64,000 nucleotides of DNA from Plazaster borealis (Eukaryota; Echinodermata; Asteroidea; Forcipulatida; Labidiasteridae), in assembly GCA_021014325.1 (NCBI GenBank), contig CM037472.1, positions 1,178,001 through 1,242,000 of the forward strand. The letters are read 5' to 3'. Numbering within the stretch: position 1 is the stretch's first letter; every line of letters starts with the position of its first letter. The position numbers were made by a program, and so were the translations under genes. Shown here in pieces: positions 44,267 to 55,436 of this stretch. The notes under the pieces were generated by a model that searched no databases, had not been told where the DNA came from, and was given only the letters and a program-made list of their open reading frames with translations.

Positions 44267-44626
44267 AGGCACTGAACACGTTTGGAAATTGTCAAAGACC
44301 AGTGTTCTCACTTGGTGTATCCCAACATATGTATAAAATAACAAGCCTGTGAAAATTTGGGCTCAATTGGTCATCGAAGCTGCAAGAAAATGATGAAAGA
44401 AAAAACACCCTTGTTGTACAAATTTGTGTGCTTTCAGATAGGGATAAAATCTTCTTGCAAGAAGTTTTTATTATTTTAGTGAGAAATTACCTCTTTCTCA
44501 AAAAACTAAGTTACTTCAGAGGGAGTCGTTTCCTACAATGTTTTATACTATCAACAGCTCTCCGTTGCTTGTTACCAAGTAAGTTTTTATGCTAATATTT
44601 GTGTTGAGTCATTACCAAACGTGTAC
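44267..44626 (+). mobile_element. TTAA-flanked MITE, family A, copy 3
   Basis: The left end is intact after TTAA. The right terminal repeat is cut short (ACCAAACGTGTACAAG), and no TTAA follows at the expected place. The body is otherwise full length. Confidence 0.8.
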
Positions 44627-44667
44627 AAGAAAGGTTAACCTTAATTCCCTGGAGTGATTTACTAGGA

Positions 44668-44920
44668 TCCTTCCTCCATCCAACAAAATCCAACAAAATC
44701 CAACACCACATGGTAACTCAACACCAAAACTGTTGGACTCTGATTATGGTTGTAAGACTGATCCCATGTAAAGCATAATCAGTTTACAAGTGCAGTCCTC
44801 AGTCCCAACACCACAGTAACTCAACACCCAAGCTGTTGGACTCTGATGGTTTGCCTGATTCAATAATAGCACGATCAGTTTATTTGTGCAGTCCTCAGTC
44901 CAACAGAATTAAACCAAACA
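44668..44920 (+). repeat. 103-bp minisatellite with LINE-derived start
   Basis: Two units (GTAACTCAACACC at 44713 and 44816) read CTGTTGGACTCTGAT, AAAGCATAATCAGTTTAC and GTGCAGTCCTCAGTCC. The family matches the 104-bp repeat at 63770-64000. The left edge, GATCCTTC...AACAAAATCCAACACCACATGG, matches LINE coding sequence at 63367-63404. Confidence 0.8.
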
Positions 44921-45650
44921 TACAGTTGGGTTTTGATGGGTTGGTAATGGTTAGGGTTATTAAGGAAAAGGACACTAGAATACCAATGGTAAAAGCCCAC
45001 TTGTTGCTCTACTAAAGTTGTGGTATTAATTTGTCTTCAAGACAACCAGTCACACTGTCTTCACAGTGGGACAAAACACACACGTGACAAAATGTCACTT
45101 GACAGTTTTGGGGGCATCTATAGGACAATTTTATTTGACAACTCTGCACATATCAATTTTTCAAGTGTGATATAAAATTAAATGATTATAATTAACCCGA
45201 CATGAAAACACTTGTTTTAAGTAATAAGGGGTGGGTTTTTTTGCCTTCAAGCGAACCAAACACTACTGGACAAAACACATCACAAACAAAAACAGAATCA
45301 AACCGGCTTACAAGCTTGTTGGGCTCATAGTTTTTCAGAGGTCAAATTTATTTCATTAACCTACAAAAGGATTTTACATTATAATGTTTGGGGTTCATGA
45401 CTTTAAGAACAAATTCTTTCTGGACACTTCACAAGGACCGTTCAATATTTCATGGGAAAGGCTAACTGCATGGAGACATGAATGGAGTTTGCATGTATAA
45501 ATTACCTTAGGAAAATCTTCATTTCTTATGCACCTGCGCAGTTGGTGCCTCCAAGTTGCCTTAAAAAAATGCATTGGAGTGACAAGGCAAAGCTTTCTGC
45601 CATGGGTCTTTGAAGCATCAACTGACAGTTAACTGAAGAAAGTTAAATAG
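44921..45650. other. Unassigned stretch
   Basis: No gene or defined repeat is supported. Confidence 0.35.
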
Positions 45651-45660
45651 ATTGACTCAC

Positions 45661-45816
45661 CTGAGCAACTTGAGGTTGTAGCTGTTACACGCTGTTCCTT
45701 GTCTGTGCTTGCATGCTTCACATTGCAGGGAGGGACACATGAGCGTGTAGTTGTGCTTTCAGTGGGGCAAACACGTGTGTGGTAACAAGCATCATTCATA
45801 CCGAAGCTGGTTGACA
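45661..45816 (-). CDS. Putative 156-bp cysteine-rich exon, phase 1-1
   Basis: On the minus strand there is an acceptor, CTACTATTTCTTGCGCAG, and a consensus donor, TGCTCAG|GTGAGT. Two bases, 51 codons and one base form a symmetric phase 1-1 exon. It reads VSTSFGMNDACYHTRVC, PTESTTTRSCVPPC, then NVKHASTDKEQRV and TATTSSC, with five cysteines and many Ser/Thr. Phase 1-1 exons usually encode extracellular modules. The domain is not recognised. It is in the same orientation as the exon-like modules at 38.5-41.8 kb and may belong to the same gene. Confidence 0.5.
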
Positions 45817-46458
45817 CTGCGCAAGAAATAGTAGCCAACAGTTAATACATGTAAAGCCTACATAATGTAAATAAAACTGTCTGGATTTAAACTGTATTAA
45901 GTAGACATAGTATTCTGTTGAATGTTTTTCAAGTTTGTTCATTGTTTTCAGAAAAAAACCATTGTTTTACTTCTTTCATTGAAGCTGGTTGAAACATTTT
46001 TCTTTGTTTTCAGAAAAGAAAAAATTTGTTGTTTGAAGAATGAGATGCCAAAATGATTGTTTTTTTTCTCCAAATTTTTCTCTCTCAAAGCTTTTTTTGG
46101 GAAATAAAAATATTTCATTTTAACATTTTAACATCAAATCTAAACACAAACATCAATGGTGCACCCAAAGGGGGCACTAGAGGCAAACAAAAGAGGGGGT
46201 CTCACAGGGGCTTGTGCTCTCTACTGGGCCTACAGTTTTGTTTGTTTGTGGGTTGTTGTTTTTTGGGGTGTTTTTTTTGGGGGGTGGGGGGTCCTGTGTT
46301 TCTTTCTAAATAAACACATTTAAAGACATTGGAGGTAGAGGAATTGTCACACCCCAAATTTGGTGAAAACCTGCCATGCTGTACCAATGAGGCCTAAGTC
46401 AACCCCCTCCCCCTCCCCCCACACACACACGAGGCGAAATTATTTAACCAATAGTTAT
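45817..46458. other. Unassigned stretch
   Basis: Low-complexity T-rich and G-rich runs (about 46050-46290). No gene is supported. Confidence 0.35.
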
Positions 46459-46462
46459 TTAA

Positions 46463-46818
46463 AGGCATCGTACACGTTTGGTAATTTTCAAAGACCGGTG
46501 TTCTCATTTGGTGTATCCCAACATATGCATAAAATAACAAACCTGTGAAATTTGGGCTCAATTGGTCATCGAGGTTGCAAGAAAATAATGAAAGAAAAAA
46601 ACACCCTTGTTGCACAAATTTGTGTGCTTTCAGATGCCTGAAAAAGACTTCTGGTTCAAATAATTATTTCAGTGAGAAACTAACTTTTTTCTCAAAAACT
46701 ACTTCAGAAGGAGTCGTTTCTCACAATGTTTTATATTATCAACAGCTCTCCGTTGCTCATTACCAACGAATTTTTTTATGCTATTTTTTTGAGTAATTAC
46801 CAAACATGAACAGTGCCT
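46463..46818 (+). mobile_element. TTAA-flanked MITE, family A, copy 4
   Basis: It runs from AGGCATCGTACACGTTTGG to CCAAACATGAACAGTGCC with TTAA on both sides. It is full length, with scattered substitutions. Confidence 0.8.
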
Positions 46819-47478
46819 TTAAATTGTGTTATAGACATTAATGGTCGATTAGAAAAAAGAGAAAAAACAAAGGTTTTTATTGTTTGAAGAATAAGATGCA
46901 AGAATTGGTTGTTTTTTCTACAACCCAAACTCTTGTTAAAGCTTTTCTTTTTTATGACTAAATAAAAACATTTTAAGACATTGGGGGAATTGTCACACCC
47001 CAAATTTGGTGAAATCCTGCCATGCTGTACCAATTAGTCAACCCTCCCCCCACACACACGAGGCGAAAATGTTTCCCCAGTCGGCCCCTTCCAAAACATA
47101 CATTTTTCTAGGTGCATTGGTGGCCGGGGGGTGGGGGGATGGGGGAGGAGGGGACAGGGGTGGGAAGCTGCTGTGTAGAGACTCCTTACAATGTATGCTA
47201 AAAGAAATTCAGCCTCCAAACCTAGCTGGCCTGGCAACTTTGGATTCTTGTATAACATTAGGCATTGATGACAGGGGAAAAAATGCAAGTAATACAGCGA
47301 AAAACACAACAAAAACCTAATTGCTTGGACAGAGTACTGAGCAATACAAACATTACACGTTTACAAAGAGCAATTTACATCATCTGGAAAACATTCATTT
47401 TGTAGTCAGAAAAAATGCTGTATCCAACCCACTCTTTTTAAGAATCTAGGAGATTTTAAAGATTTGTATAGGCCCCTT
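46819..47478. other. Unassigned stretch with G-rich tract
   Basis: A direct repeat of about 60 bp links 46320-46390 and 46978-47040 (TTGTCACACCCCAAATTTGG...CATGCTGTACCAAT). A strongly G-rich run lies at 47118-47162. Confidence 0.4.
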
Positions 47479-49143
47479 ATCATGTTACTTGGATATTGGA
47501 CTTTTTTTGTTTTAAGGTAGTGGATATTTAGCTGGTACCATTTTTTTTTAGTAAAGGATGTTTAAAGATGGAACAACACTTAAACAATGCTCAGTGACTG
47601 TTTTTATATACAGATGTTAGTCTGCTCTATACCAGCATGGTCGTTGTGACTTTGTATTCATGAGATGGGAATCAGACCTATTACAATTTCGGACTTTATT
47701 TCCCTTTAAAAAGGAATTCCCCAGGAGCCAAAATCCATAAAAATAACAGGCAGGCCCAAAATACTATCTATTTAAGTTGTTTTTAATAAAAGAAGAATAT
47801 TATTATTTGGGGGTAAGAAAAAAAAAATAAGAAAAAAAAGATGTCAACTCAAAGGAATCCTTTCAATCGCAGAGCGAATCGTCTTCGATTGTTTCCTCTC
47901 AGCAACGAGGGTGTGAAAGAAATCTTCTGTAATTTAATACCTTAAATTACCTTTATTTTTAAAATACCTTTATTTTTAAAATACCTTTAGGCCCTAATAC
48001 CTGAAAAAGTGGCAGTCGGATACGGACTTTTTTCCAATTGAATTACACAGTTAACAATAAAACACAATTGTTTTGTTTTCAGACCCAGAAGCAGAAATTA
48101 CTTACAATTATTTTCATGATTCTGACACTTTTTGTTTGTTTGTTAATATTTAAATATTAATTAATTAAGTTTCCGCAGCATGCCTCCAAGTCCAACTTAT
48201 TTTTTTTTCTTCCTGTTTTCCATTTGGAGATAGGTGGAAAACAGGGAAAAAAAAAATATGTTGGAGGCATGCTGCGGAAACATTTCCTAAGTGCCTGTTC
48301 TTGACTGTATAGATTCACTTAATTTTCTATAAAAAACAAAAATCCCTTGAAAGTGTGGTTCGGGTACAGCATTTTTGCCCTATGGGCGTGGCTGTATTGT
48401 AACATGTGGAACGTTAACGGCGGGTAAAGTCGCCATTTTGAAAAAAAATGTTTCCACCTGATGAAACAATAAACTCATAATTTGTGGAACTCTGAGAAGC
48501 TTTGCAAGAGTATCAGTTTTAATTTTAAAACAAGAAATACCTGAAGATATGTTACTGTTCCTTTAAATGAAGGACATTTGTGGTAAATTAAGAAATAATG
48601 GACATTTACCTCGGCCTCGGCTTGCTAAGTTTTTATCACATGTTCGCCTCGTTGGAAATCCAGTAGTGTGCGCGCGCAGGTTTAAAAGGACTCACTAGCT
48701 GCGCCAGAGGCAAGGCCTTTAAAAAGAAACCTCGTTCTCAGGCGTGATCGATCTCGACGTGCCATTTTTTACCAGCTTACCTTGCTCGCTCATAACCCTT
48801 GGAGAAATTTTCCAGTAAATCCTTACCAGGGGTTAGTGACGAGAGGTATCGATACGGCGCGCTGCCCATATGGTAGCGAGGCTGCAGCGAGTCCTTTAAA
48901 AAAGTGCATTGGCCTCAGTCTGGCGCCCTCTTGGGGTAAACTTTAAACACGAACGCTTCAAAAACTTTTTTTAAAAGCTGAAGTGATTTGAAAGTTTTCT
49001 GTAATTTATTTTAGATGAAAAACAATTAGGAGACTTAGATCTCTCGCGTATTCAATATTTTGGTATTCAATAGTATTTTTTTCGTAAAAATCTATTGTCT
49101 AAAATGTTTACAATAAATAAATAAATAAAAGTGATAAATAAAT
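47479..49143. repeat. 1,665-bp tandem duplication, copy 1
   Basis: Near-identical to 49144-50808. Differences are mainly in an A-run near 47820. The right half (48600-48960) has CpG-rich patches (GTGCGCGCGCAGG, GGTATCGATACGGCGCGC) unlike the AT-rich surroundings, which may mark a promoter or first-exon region. No ORF is supported. A hairpin lies at 48168-48285. Confidence 0.92.
48168..48285. repeat. Foldback hairpin inside the duplication
   Basis: GTTTCCGCAGCATGCCTCCAA is mirrored by TTGGAGGCATGCTGCGGAAAC. Inside, TTTCTTCCTGTTTTCCA mirrors TGGAAAACAGGGAAAA around a short centre. The whole is about 118 bp. The second duplicate carries the same hairpin near 49833-49950. Confidence 0.85.
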
Positions 49144-50808
49144 ATCATGTTACTTGGATATTGGACTTTTTTTGTTTTAAGGTAGTGGATATTTAGCTGG
49201 TACCATTTTTTTTTAGTAAAGGATGTTTAAAGATGGAACAACACTTAAACAATGCTCAGTGACTGTTTTTATATACAGATGTTAGTCTGCTCTATACCAG
49301 CATGGTCGTTGTGACTTTGTATTCATGAGATGGGAATCAGACCTATTACAATTTCGGACTTTATTTCCCTTTAAAAAGGAATTCCCCAGGAGCCAAAATC
49401 CATAAAAATAACAGGCAGGCCCAAAATACTATCTATTTAAGTTGTTTTTAATAAAAGAAGAATATTATTATTTGGGGGTAAGAAAAAAAAATTAAGAAAA
49501 AAAAAATGTCAACTCAAAGGAATCCTTTCAATCGCAGAGCGAATCGTCTTCGATTGTTTCCTCTCAGCAACGAGGGTGTGAAAGAAATCTTCTGTAATTT
49601 AATACCTTAAATTACCTTTATTTTTAAAATACCTTTATTTTTAAAATACCTTTAGGCCCTAATACCTGAAAAAGTGGCAGTCGGATACGGACTTTTTTCC
49701 AATTGAATTACACAGTTAACAATAAAACACAATTGTTTTGTTTTCAGACCCAGAAGCAGAAATTACTTACAATTATTTTCATGATTCTGACACTTTTTGT
49801 TTGTTTGTTAATATTTAAATATTAATTAATTAAGTTTCCGCAGCATGCCTCCAAGTCCAACTTATTTTTTTTTCTTCCTGTTTTCCATTTGGAGATAGGT
49901 GGAAAACAGGGAAAAAAAAAATATGTTGGAGGCATGCTGCGGAAACATTTCCTAAGTGCCTGTTCTTGACTGTATAGATTCACTTAATTTTCTATAAAAA
50001 ACAAAAATCCCTTGAAAGTGTGGTTCGGGTACAGCATTTTTGCCCTATGGGCGTGGCTGTATTGTAACATGTGGAACGTTAACGGCGGGTAAAGTCGCCA
50101 TTTTGAAAAAAAATGTTTCCACCTGATGAAACAATAAACTCATAATTTGTGGAACTCTGAGAAGCTTTGCAAGAGTATCAGTTTTAATTTTAAAACAAGA
50201 AATACCTGAAGATATGTTACTGTTCCTTTAAATGAAGGACATTTGTGGTAAATTAAGAAATAATGGACATTTACCTCGGCCTCGGCTTGCTAAGTTTTTA
50301 TCACATGTTCGCCTCGTTGGAAATCCAGTAGTGTGCGCGCGCAGGTTTAAAAGGACTCACTAGCTGCGCCAGAGGCAAGGCCTTTAAAAAGAAACCTCGT
50401 TCTCAGGCGTGATCGATCTCGACGTGCCATTTTTTACCAGCTTACCTTGCTCGCTCATAACCCTTGGAGAAATTTTCCAGTAAATCCTTACCAGGGGTTA
50501 GTGACGAGAGGTATCGATACGGCGCGCTGCCCATATGGTAGCGAGGCTGCAGCGAGTCCTTTAAAAAAGTGCATTGGCCTCAGTCTGGCGCCCTCTTGGG
50601 GTAAACTTTAAACACGAACGCTTCAAAAACTTTTTTTAAAAGCTGAAGTGATTTGAAAGTTTTCTGTAATTTATTTTAGATGAAAAACAATTAGGAGACT
50701 TAGATCTCTCGCGTATTCAATATTTTGGTATTCAATAGTATTTTTTTCGTAAAAATCTATTGTCTAAAATGTTTACAATAAATAAATAAATAAAAGTGAT
50801 AAATAAAT
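49144..50808. repeat. 1,665-bp tandem duplication, copy 2
   Basis: Directly adjacent second copy. The junction joins GATAAATAAAT to ATCATGTTAC, and the right end continues as AATCAACTATCG, so only a few bases of microhomology are present at the breakpoint. Both copies keep the CpG-rich patch and the hairpin. Confidence 0.92.
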
Positions 50809-53400
50809 AATCAACTATCGTCATTAAACTTGAACTTTACTCTATGACCTAGTTTTTAGTTAAGTTTTGTTTTGTTTTGTTTAGTTTTTTTGCGAGGGTG
50901 GTACATGGATAGGCGACAGATCTCAGCTATTTCTAAGTAGCTGTTTTGGGGACAAAAAGTATTTTTCAGCTGCTGCAAACATTGGAGAAGAAACAAGGGT
51001 AAGTTAAAGTTGTTGCGTGGAGGATGGTGTTCTCCATCATATTTCGGAACTGATATTTTACTGTTATCATTAATTTGGTGTGCTTTAAACCGTAGCGCGA
51101 CGTCTCTACTTTTTTCCGCGGGGGGGGGGGGGGTTAAGCTGTAAATTTATGCACTAGAAGTAAGCAGGGGATGGAGAGGTAGACCCAGTAACCAATGGTA
51201 ACTGGGGCGCTGTACTCTGGTTTTTCGAAATTTTGACATTTGCGGTATGGTGCCAACTTGCATAATTATTACTTTTGTGTTTAATTTTCAGGGAAGTGGT
51301 GAACCCTGTGAGTGACCTATTTAGGTTCAGCATTGTTATGAAGTGGCAAATTCCAGAGAGCGATTGTTTTTGCCAGCAAGTCCAAACATTTTTATTCAAG
51401 CAACCCTCCTAAAAACCTAAAAGTTTCATAGATTTTGTATCCTTCCATTTTGATTCAAAGGCAATGTCAAAGTTGCCTATCCTTAACAAATGGCATGCAT
51501 TATTCAATTCAGTGTACTGATTGGCTAATTGTTAACTGTGATTAACTGTGATTGGCTGATGTTGAACCATCTCATTTGCTGACCAGACCAAATCCTAGGC
51601 TGCCCAAAATGTTCCTATAGTAAAACACACATTAATACACTTCCCTTTACACTGAACAACAACCAACATACTTTGTGCACTGGGCCCAATTTGATAAAGC
51701 TGTTTTAAAGCAGAAACTACTGCTTAGCAAATTTCTTTGCGAATCAAAAAATTAGTGGGGCACCAGTTGCACCAATGTAAACTTTATGAAATTTTGGCTG
51801 GTAACCAGTTTCTGTGAAGCAAGACTTGTCTGCTGTGCTTAGCAAGTTGTTATATGCTTACAGGCTTTATGAAATTGGGTCCAGATGCCCCAGCACAAAA
51901 TATTTTATTACAATCTGATTGGCTACAAGTGTGATCTTCATTTGCATTTAGGGACTGTTCAAACAATGGAACACAGTGTCACCTCTTTAACAGCTTGTAC
52001 TTTGTGTGCTGGGACACACAACGACACTTAAGTTTGTGTGTACATTACAAAATGGACATGTGTACTTCCCAACCTTTAGCTATAAGCATTTGTACGTGAG
52101 AGAATCCTAGTATTATGCAGAATGCACAAAACAAAGTATAAGAATACCCAAACAAAGTATGCAAGACTTTTTTTTAGTACAAAGCATATTGATCTTCAAG
52201 AGATAAACCATGTTGAGATATTTATCATTTATTTCATTTGCCTGGATTATGAAATCAAATTTGTTTTTAATTTTGTAAATTTCATGTCATTCAGCCTTTG
52301 GCTGCAATAATAATTTAAGCAATAAAGCAATTTACTAAATTATAAAAATATAATACATTTTGTTCAAAGGAAAAGGATGTTACAGTCACCATAGTATCAA
52401 TCTTTAATACCGGTACCAAGGTTAATATCAGCAGGGGCACAGCCAGGGCATTCATCTCTTTGGGAGGGGTGTATGGAAGACAGTTTGCCGACTTGCTGAG
52501 TACAAAATGTTCTCCACACTAAAGAAAGACTAACTGGTGCGTCCAGCCAGTAACCCCTCTTTGTATTCAGAGCAACAAACCTTTCATTTGTGCTAGAAGG
52601 AACAACTAATGATCTAGAAGGAAAAATAACTATTGTTATTCGGCAAAATAAATGATTTTTAGTCTGGATGTGCTGCAGTTAATTTAGTTCTTCAATAAAC
52701 CATTTGCAAGTCTGGATTTGAATAATGTCAGGTACAAGACTTGAAGTTGAACTCTTCAGATTATTACAGACAGTCACTATGTCACATGGCTCAGGGCAAG
52801 CTTTTGTGGAGTTTTATAACATACAGCAAATGCCTGATACACAATCCTAGCACAATGGCTTTGCCCATCTGGAGGTTGCTATAGGCCTATAAGCTCACCC
52901 CATGTGACAGGGCAACACTGTCTTCTTGGCAATCCAATTTGAATGTTCACTTGTGAAAGACCAATCAAGTTGTTGTACTAGACATTGTTCAAATCTAACT
53001 TACGCTATACATGGCTGGGTTCCAACCTAGGTTAAATTTAAACTAATTTGGACATTTTTAGCTCCCCAAAAAACAAAACAAAATCAAACGAAAAACCTTC
53101 AATTTATAATGTCCAATAATGACCCAAAGTTTATCATATCTGTATCGTTAAACAGACAGGCAGTGTGTCACCATGCCAGTTCCAATGAGGGAAGAACTCT
53201 TGAACAGACACCCTACCAGAAGTGGGAAAAACCAATTTCCATTCTGGACATTATTTCAAAGAAATTAACAACTCATCTGAAGATGAACCTTACTGTTTTT
53301 ATTTTTTTTAAATTGAGCCCAGCTGGATGGTTATGAGGGAAATTCATTATCATTTGCATGAGACCTGTAAGAAAGAGGTCAGTTTATTTTTTTAATACAA
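50809..53400. other. Unassigned stretch upstream of the DGLUCY-like exons
   Basis: Apart from family B MITE copy 2 at 51681-51883 and a poly-G run at 51120, nothing is assigned. I looked for exons of the N-terminal half of D-glutamate cyclase (DUF1445 region) on the plus strand and did not see any. Confidence 0.35.
51681..51883. mobile_element. MITE family B, copy 2
   Basis: Starts TGGGCCCAATTTGATAAAGC and ends TTTATGAAATTGGGTCCA. Inverted ends with inner AGCAGAAAC/GCTTAGCAA segments, about 203 bp. Confidence 0.8.
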
Positions 53401-53470
53401 GGTTGAATTTGATAAAATCAAAGATTATCTTCTTGTTACATTTCCCTTTTCATTGATAGGCAACAGGTAA

Positions 53471-53722
53471 ATTGGAAATCTTGTTGTGCCTGGTGATCTT
53501 TTGAAGTCGGCCCTGGCCCTCTCCCATACCTCATCACTTGCCGTCACAAGAGGTTTCCCCTGCTTCATCAGTAATAAGAATTCCCTACAAGAATAATGGG
53601 CCGCCAGGGGCCATTGCCATAACCATGATGCTACAAGCTCTTGGAAAGAAGGTTGATTTGCTTGCTGATATGGCCCTTTATGAACCCCTGACTAAGTTGA
53701 TGAAAACTTTGGTGGAAAAAAA
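53471..53722 (+). pseudogene. DGLUCY: D-glutamate cyclase-like exon, frameshifted
   Basis: One frame reads IGNLVVPGDLLKSALALSH, TSSLAVTRGFPCFIS and ends at TAA near 53594. The next frame picks up at once with NNGPPGAIAITMMLQALGKK, VDLLADMALYEPLTKLM. Joined across the frame change this follows the DUF4392 (D-glutamate cyclase) pattern: a (T/R)GFP motif, then a (D/N)GPPGA motif, then LGK-V-(L/I)-D. DGLUCY is a mitochondrial enzyme that converts D-glutamate to 5-oxo-D-proline. A donor-like GTATAA follows at 53723. The frame change marks a pseudogene copy or a sequencing error. The left splice site is unclear. Confidence 0.75.
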
Positions 53723-54633
53723 GTATAAACTGGTTTTCCTATTTCATGTAAATATTCATTGCCATGTCATGATATTTTTATCTAAACAGCATAAATCTGA
53801 GTATTTTCTGCTTTTCTTGAAACCGTCAATTGTTAGTTTTCTCTTTGTAGCCAGATGGAATTAATATATTTTTTCTTAAATCGTCTTTGTGAACTGACAA
53901 ACTTGAATGGCTTTTAAGTTTATACTGCTATTACTGGGTAGGCACCTCCCCACACTCTGCACCCAGCATTCACTTTTTATGCATTACAGGCATTTTGTAC
54001 CAATGACATTTACGTATTTGAAAGATGTAATAATTGCATTAAGGTTAAAAGATAGTATTTATGGTCTTCCCGTCACACCGAGATGTGAAGTGCCAGTGTG
54101 ACTTAATTGCATCACAGCAATGGAGGGGAAAATGGTCATTGCATTGTATTGTATATTGCATTGTATGTTGACGAAATGTATCACAAATTGTCACCACCTA
54201 TAACAGCAAAGACAAGTTTCTCTAAACCTTTACAGTGACTCACACAAATAAAAGATGGAGAAACTGGGCTGTCGTGGTAGGTGACTGTAAAAAACATTCC
54301 TAAAACTTATCCATCAAAATTATGACCACCTTCTTTTTTGAAAGGCTGTGATAGAATGCCAGGAATTTCTAGTAACCCTTCAAAATTTGTTCTCCTAAAC
54401 CAAAGCCTCTGATTGGCTGTTAAGAACCAAATTCTTGAAATCTTCTTGGTTACATTTGCAATATCTTTTCCTGCAGTTGAAATTTCACCATGCAAACACA
54501 CACAATACAACTTTGTGCATGTCTGATGTTCACAGTGCTAGCTCATCACTGATTGTCTAAAAGTCCCATGCACAGGATCCTTCATTTGCACCCCACACAC
54601 ACGTGCAATGGGGTGTCATTGTAGAATCTTTAA

Positions 54634-54998
54634 AGGCACTGAACACGTTTGGTAATTGTCAAAGACCAGTGTTCTCACTTGGTGTATCCCAACATATGCA
54701 TAAAATAACAAGCCTGTGAAAATTTGGGCTCAATTCGTCATCAAAGTTGCAAGAAATGATAAAAGAAAAAACATCCTTGTTGTACAAATTTGTGTGCTTT
54801 CAGATAGGAATAAAAGGCTTCTTGCAAGAAGTCTTTTATTATTTTAGTGAGAAATTACCTCTTTCTCAAAAACCACGTTACTTCAGGGGGAGTCGTTTCT
54901 CACAATGTTTTATACTATCAACAGCTCTTTTGCTCATTACCAGGTAAGTTTTTATGCTAATATATATTTTGAGTAATTACCAAACGTGTACAGTGCCT
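54634..54998 (+). mobile_element. TTAA-flanked MITE, family A, copy 5
   Basis: It runs from AGGCACTGAACACGTTTGG to CCAAACGTGTACAGTGCC, with TTAA at 54630-54633 and 54999-55002. Full length (365 bp) and the cleanest copy in the window. It sits in the interval between the two DGLUCY-like exons. Confidence 0.88.
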
Positions 54999-55065
54999 TT
55001 AACGAGAATTGGACATGGGAAGTCTGATTTGTGTAATCTAAACATCTTGTTATTTATTTTTTTAG

Positions 55066-55209
55066 GAGGAGCAGATGTTAGAAATCTTGATCAGCCAAGA
55101 GGTCTTTGACATGACAGGGACTGACGTCAGGAATGTGGATGGTCTGTCTTTTCAAGATGTCTGCACTAAGAAGATTCAAGAGATCCTTAGCGTCAATGGA
55201 GACAACTAG
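55066..55209 (+). CDS. DGLUCY: D-glutamate cyclase-like terminal exon
   Basis: After a strong acceptor (TTGTTATTTATTTTTTTAG) 47 codons read EEQMLEILISQEVFDM, TGTDVRNVDGLSF, QDVCTKKIQEILSVNGDN and stop. The pattern EE(K/Q)ML-IL, then -VDGL-F, then -IQ-(I/L) matches the end of DGLUCY proteins. The frame is intact. The catalytic middle of DUF4392, including a GDGGNE motif, should lie between this exon and the one at 53.5 kb, but I see no trace of it in the 1.3 kb between them. The locus therefore looks like a partial, internally deleted copy. Confidence 0.75.
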   Translation, partial: EEQMLEILISQEVFDMTGTDVRNVDGLSFQDVCTKKIQEILSVNGDN

Positions 55210-55436
55210 TCTGATACCCAGGTTGCTGATTTTAATCAAGGTTAGAAGAGGACTTTATTTTTATAATCTATATAAATCACTAAGTTTTCTCTTGTTAAAA
55301 AACCCCATGTATTTTAAAATTGGTGTTTTTGATTTTAATTTAACTTTGATGAAAGTTTTAGGTTACATATGAATGTCAGATAGATGCAAATAAAGAGTGA
55401 CAGCTATCATGGGAGAGTTAATGAGTAAATGAATGC

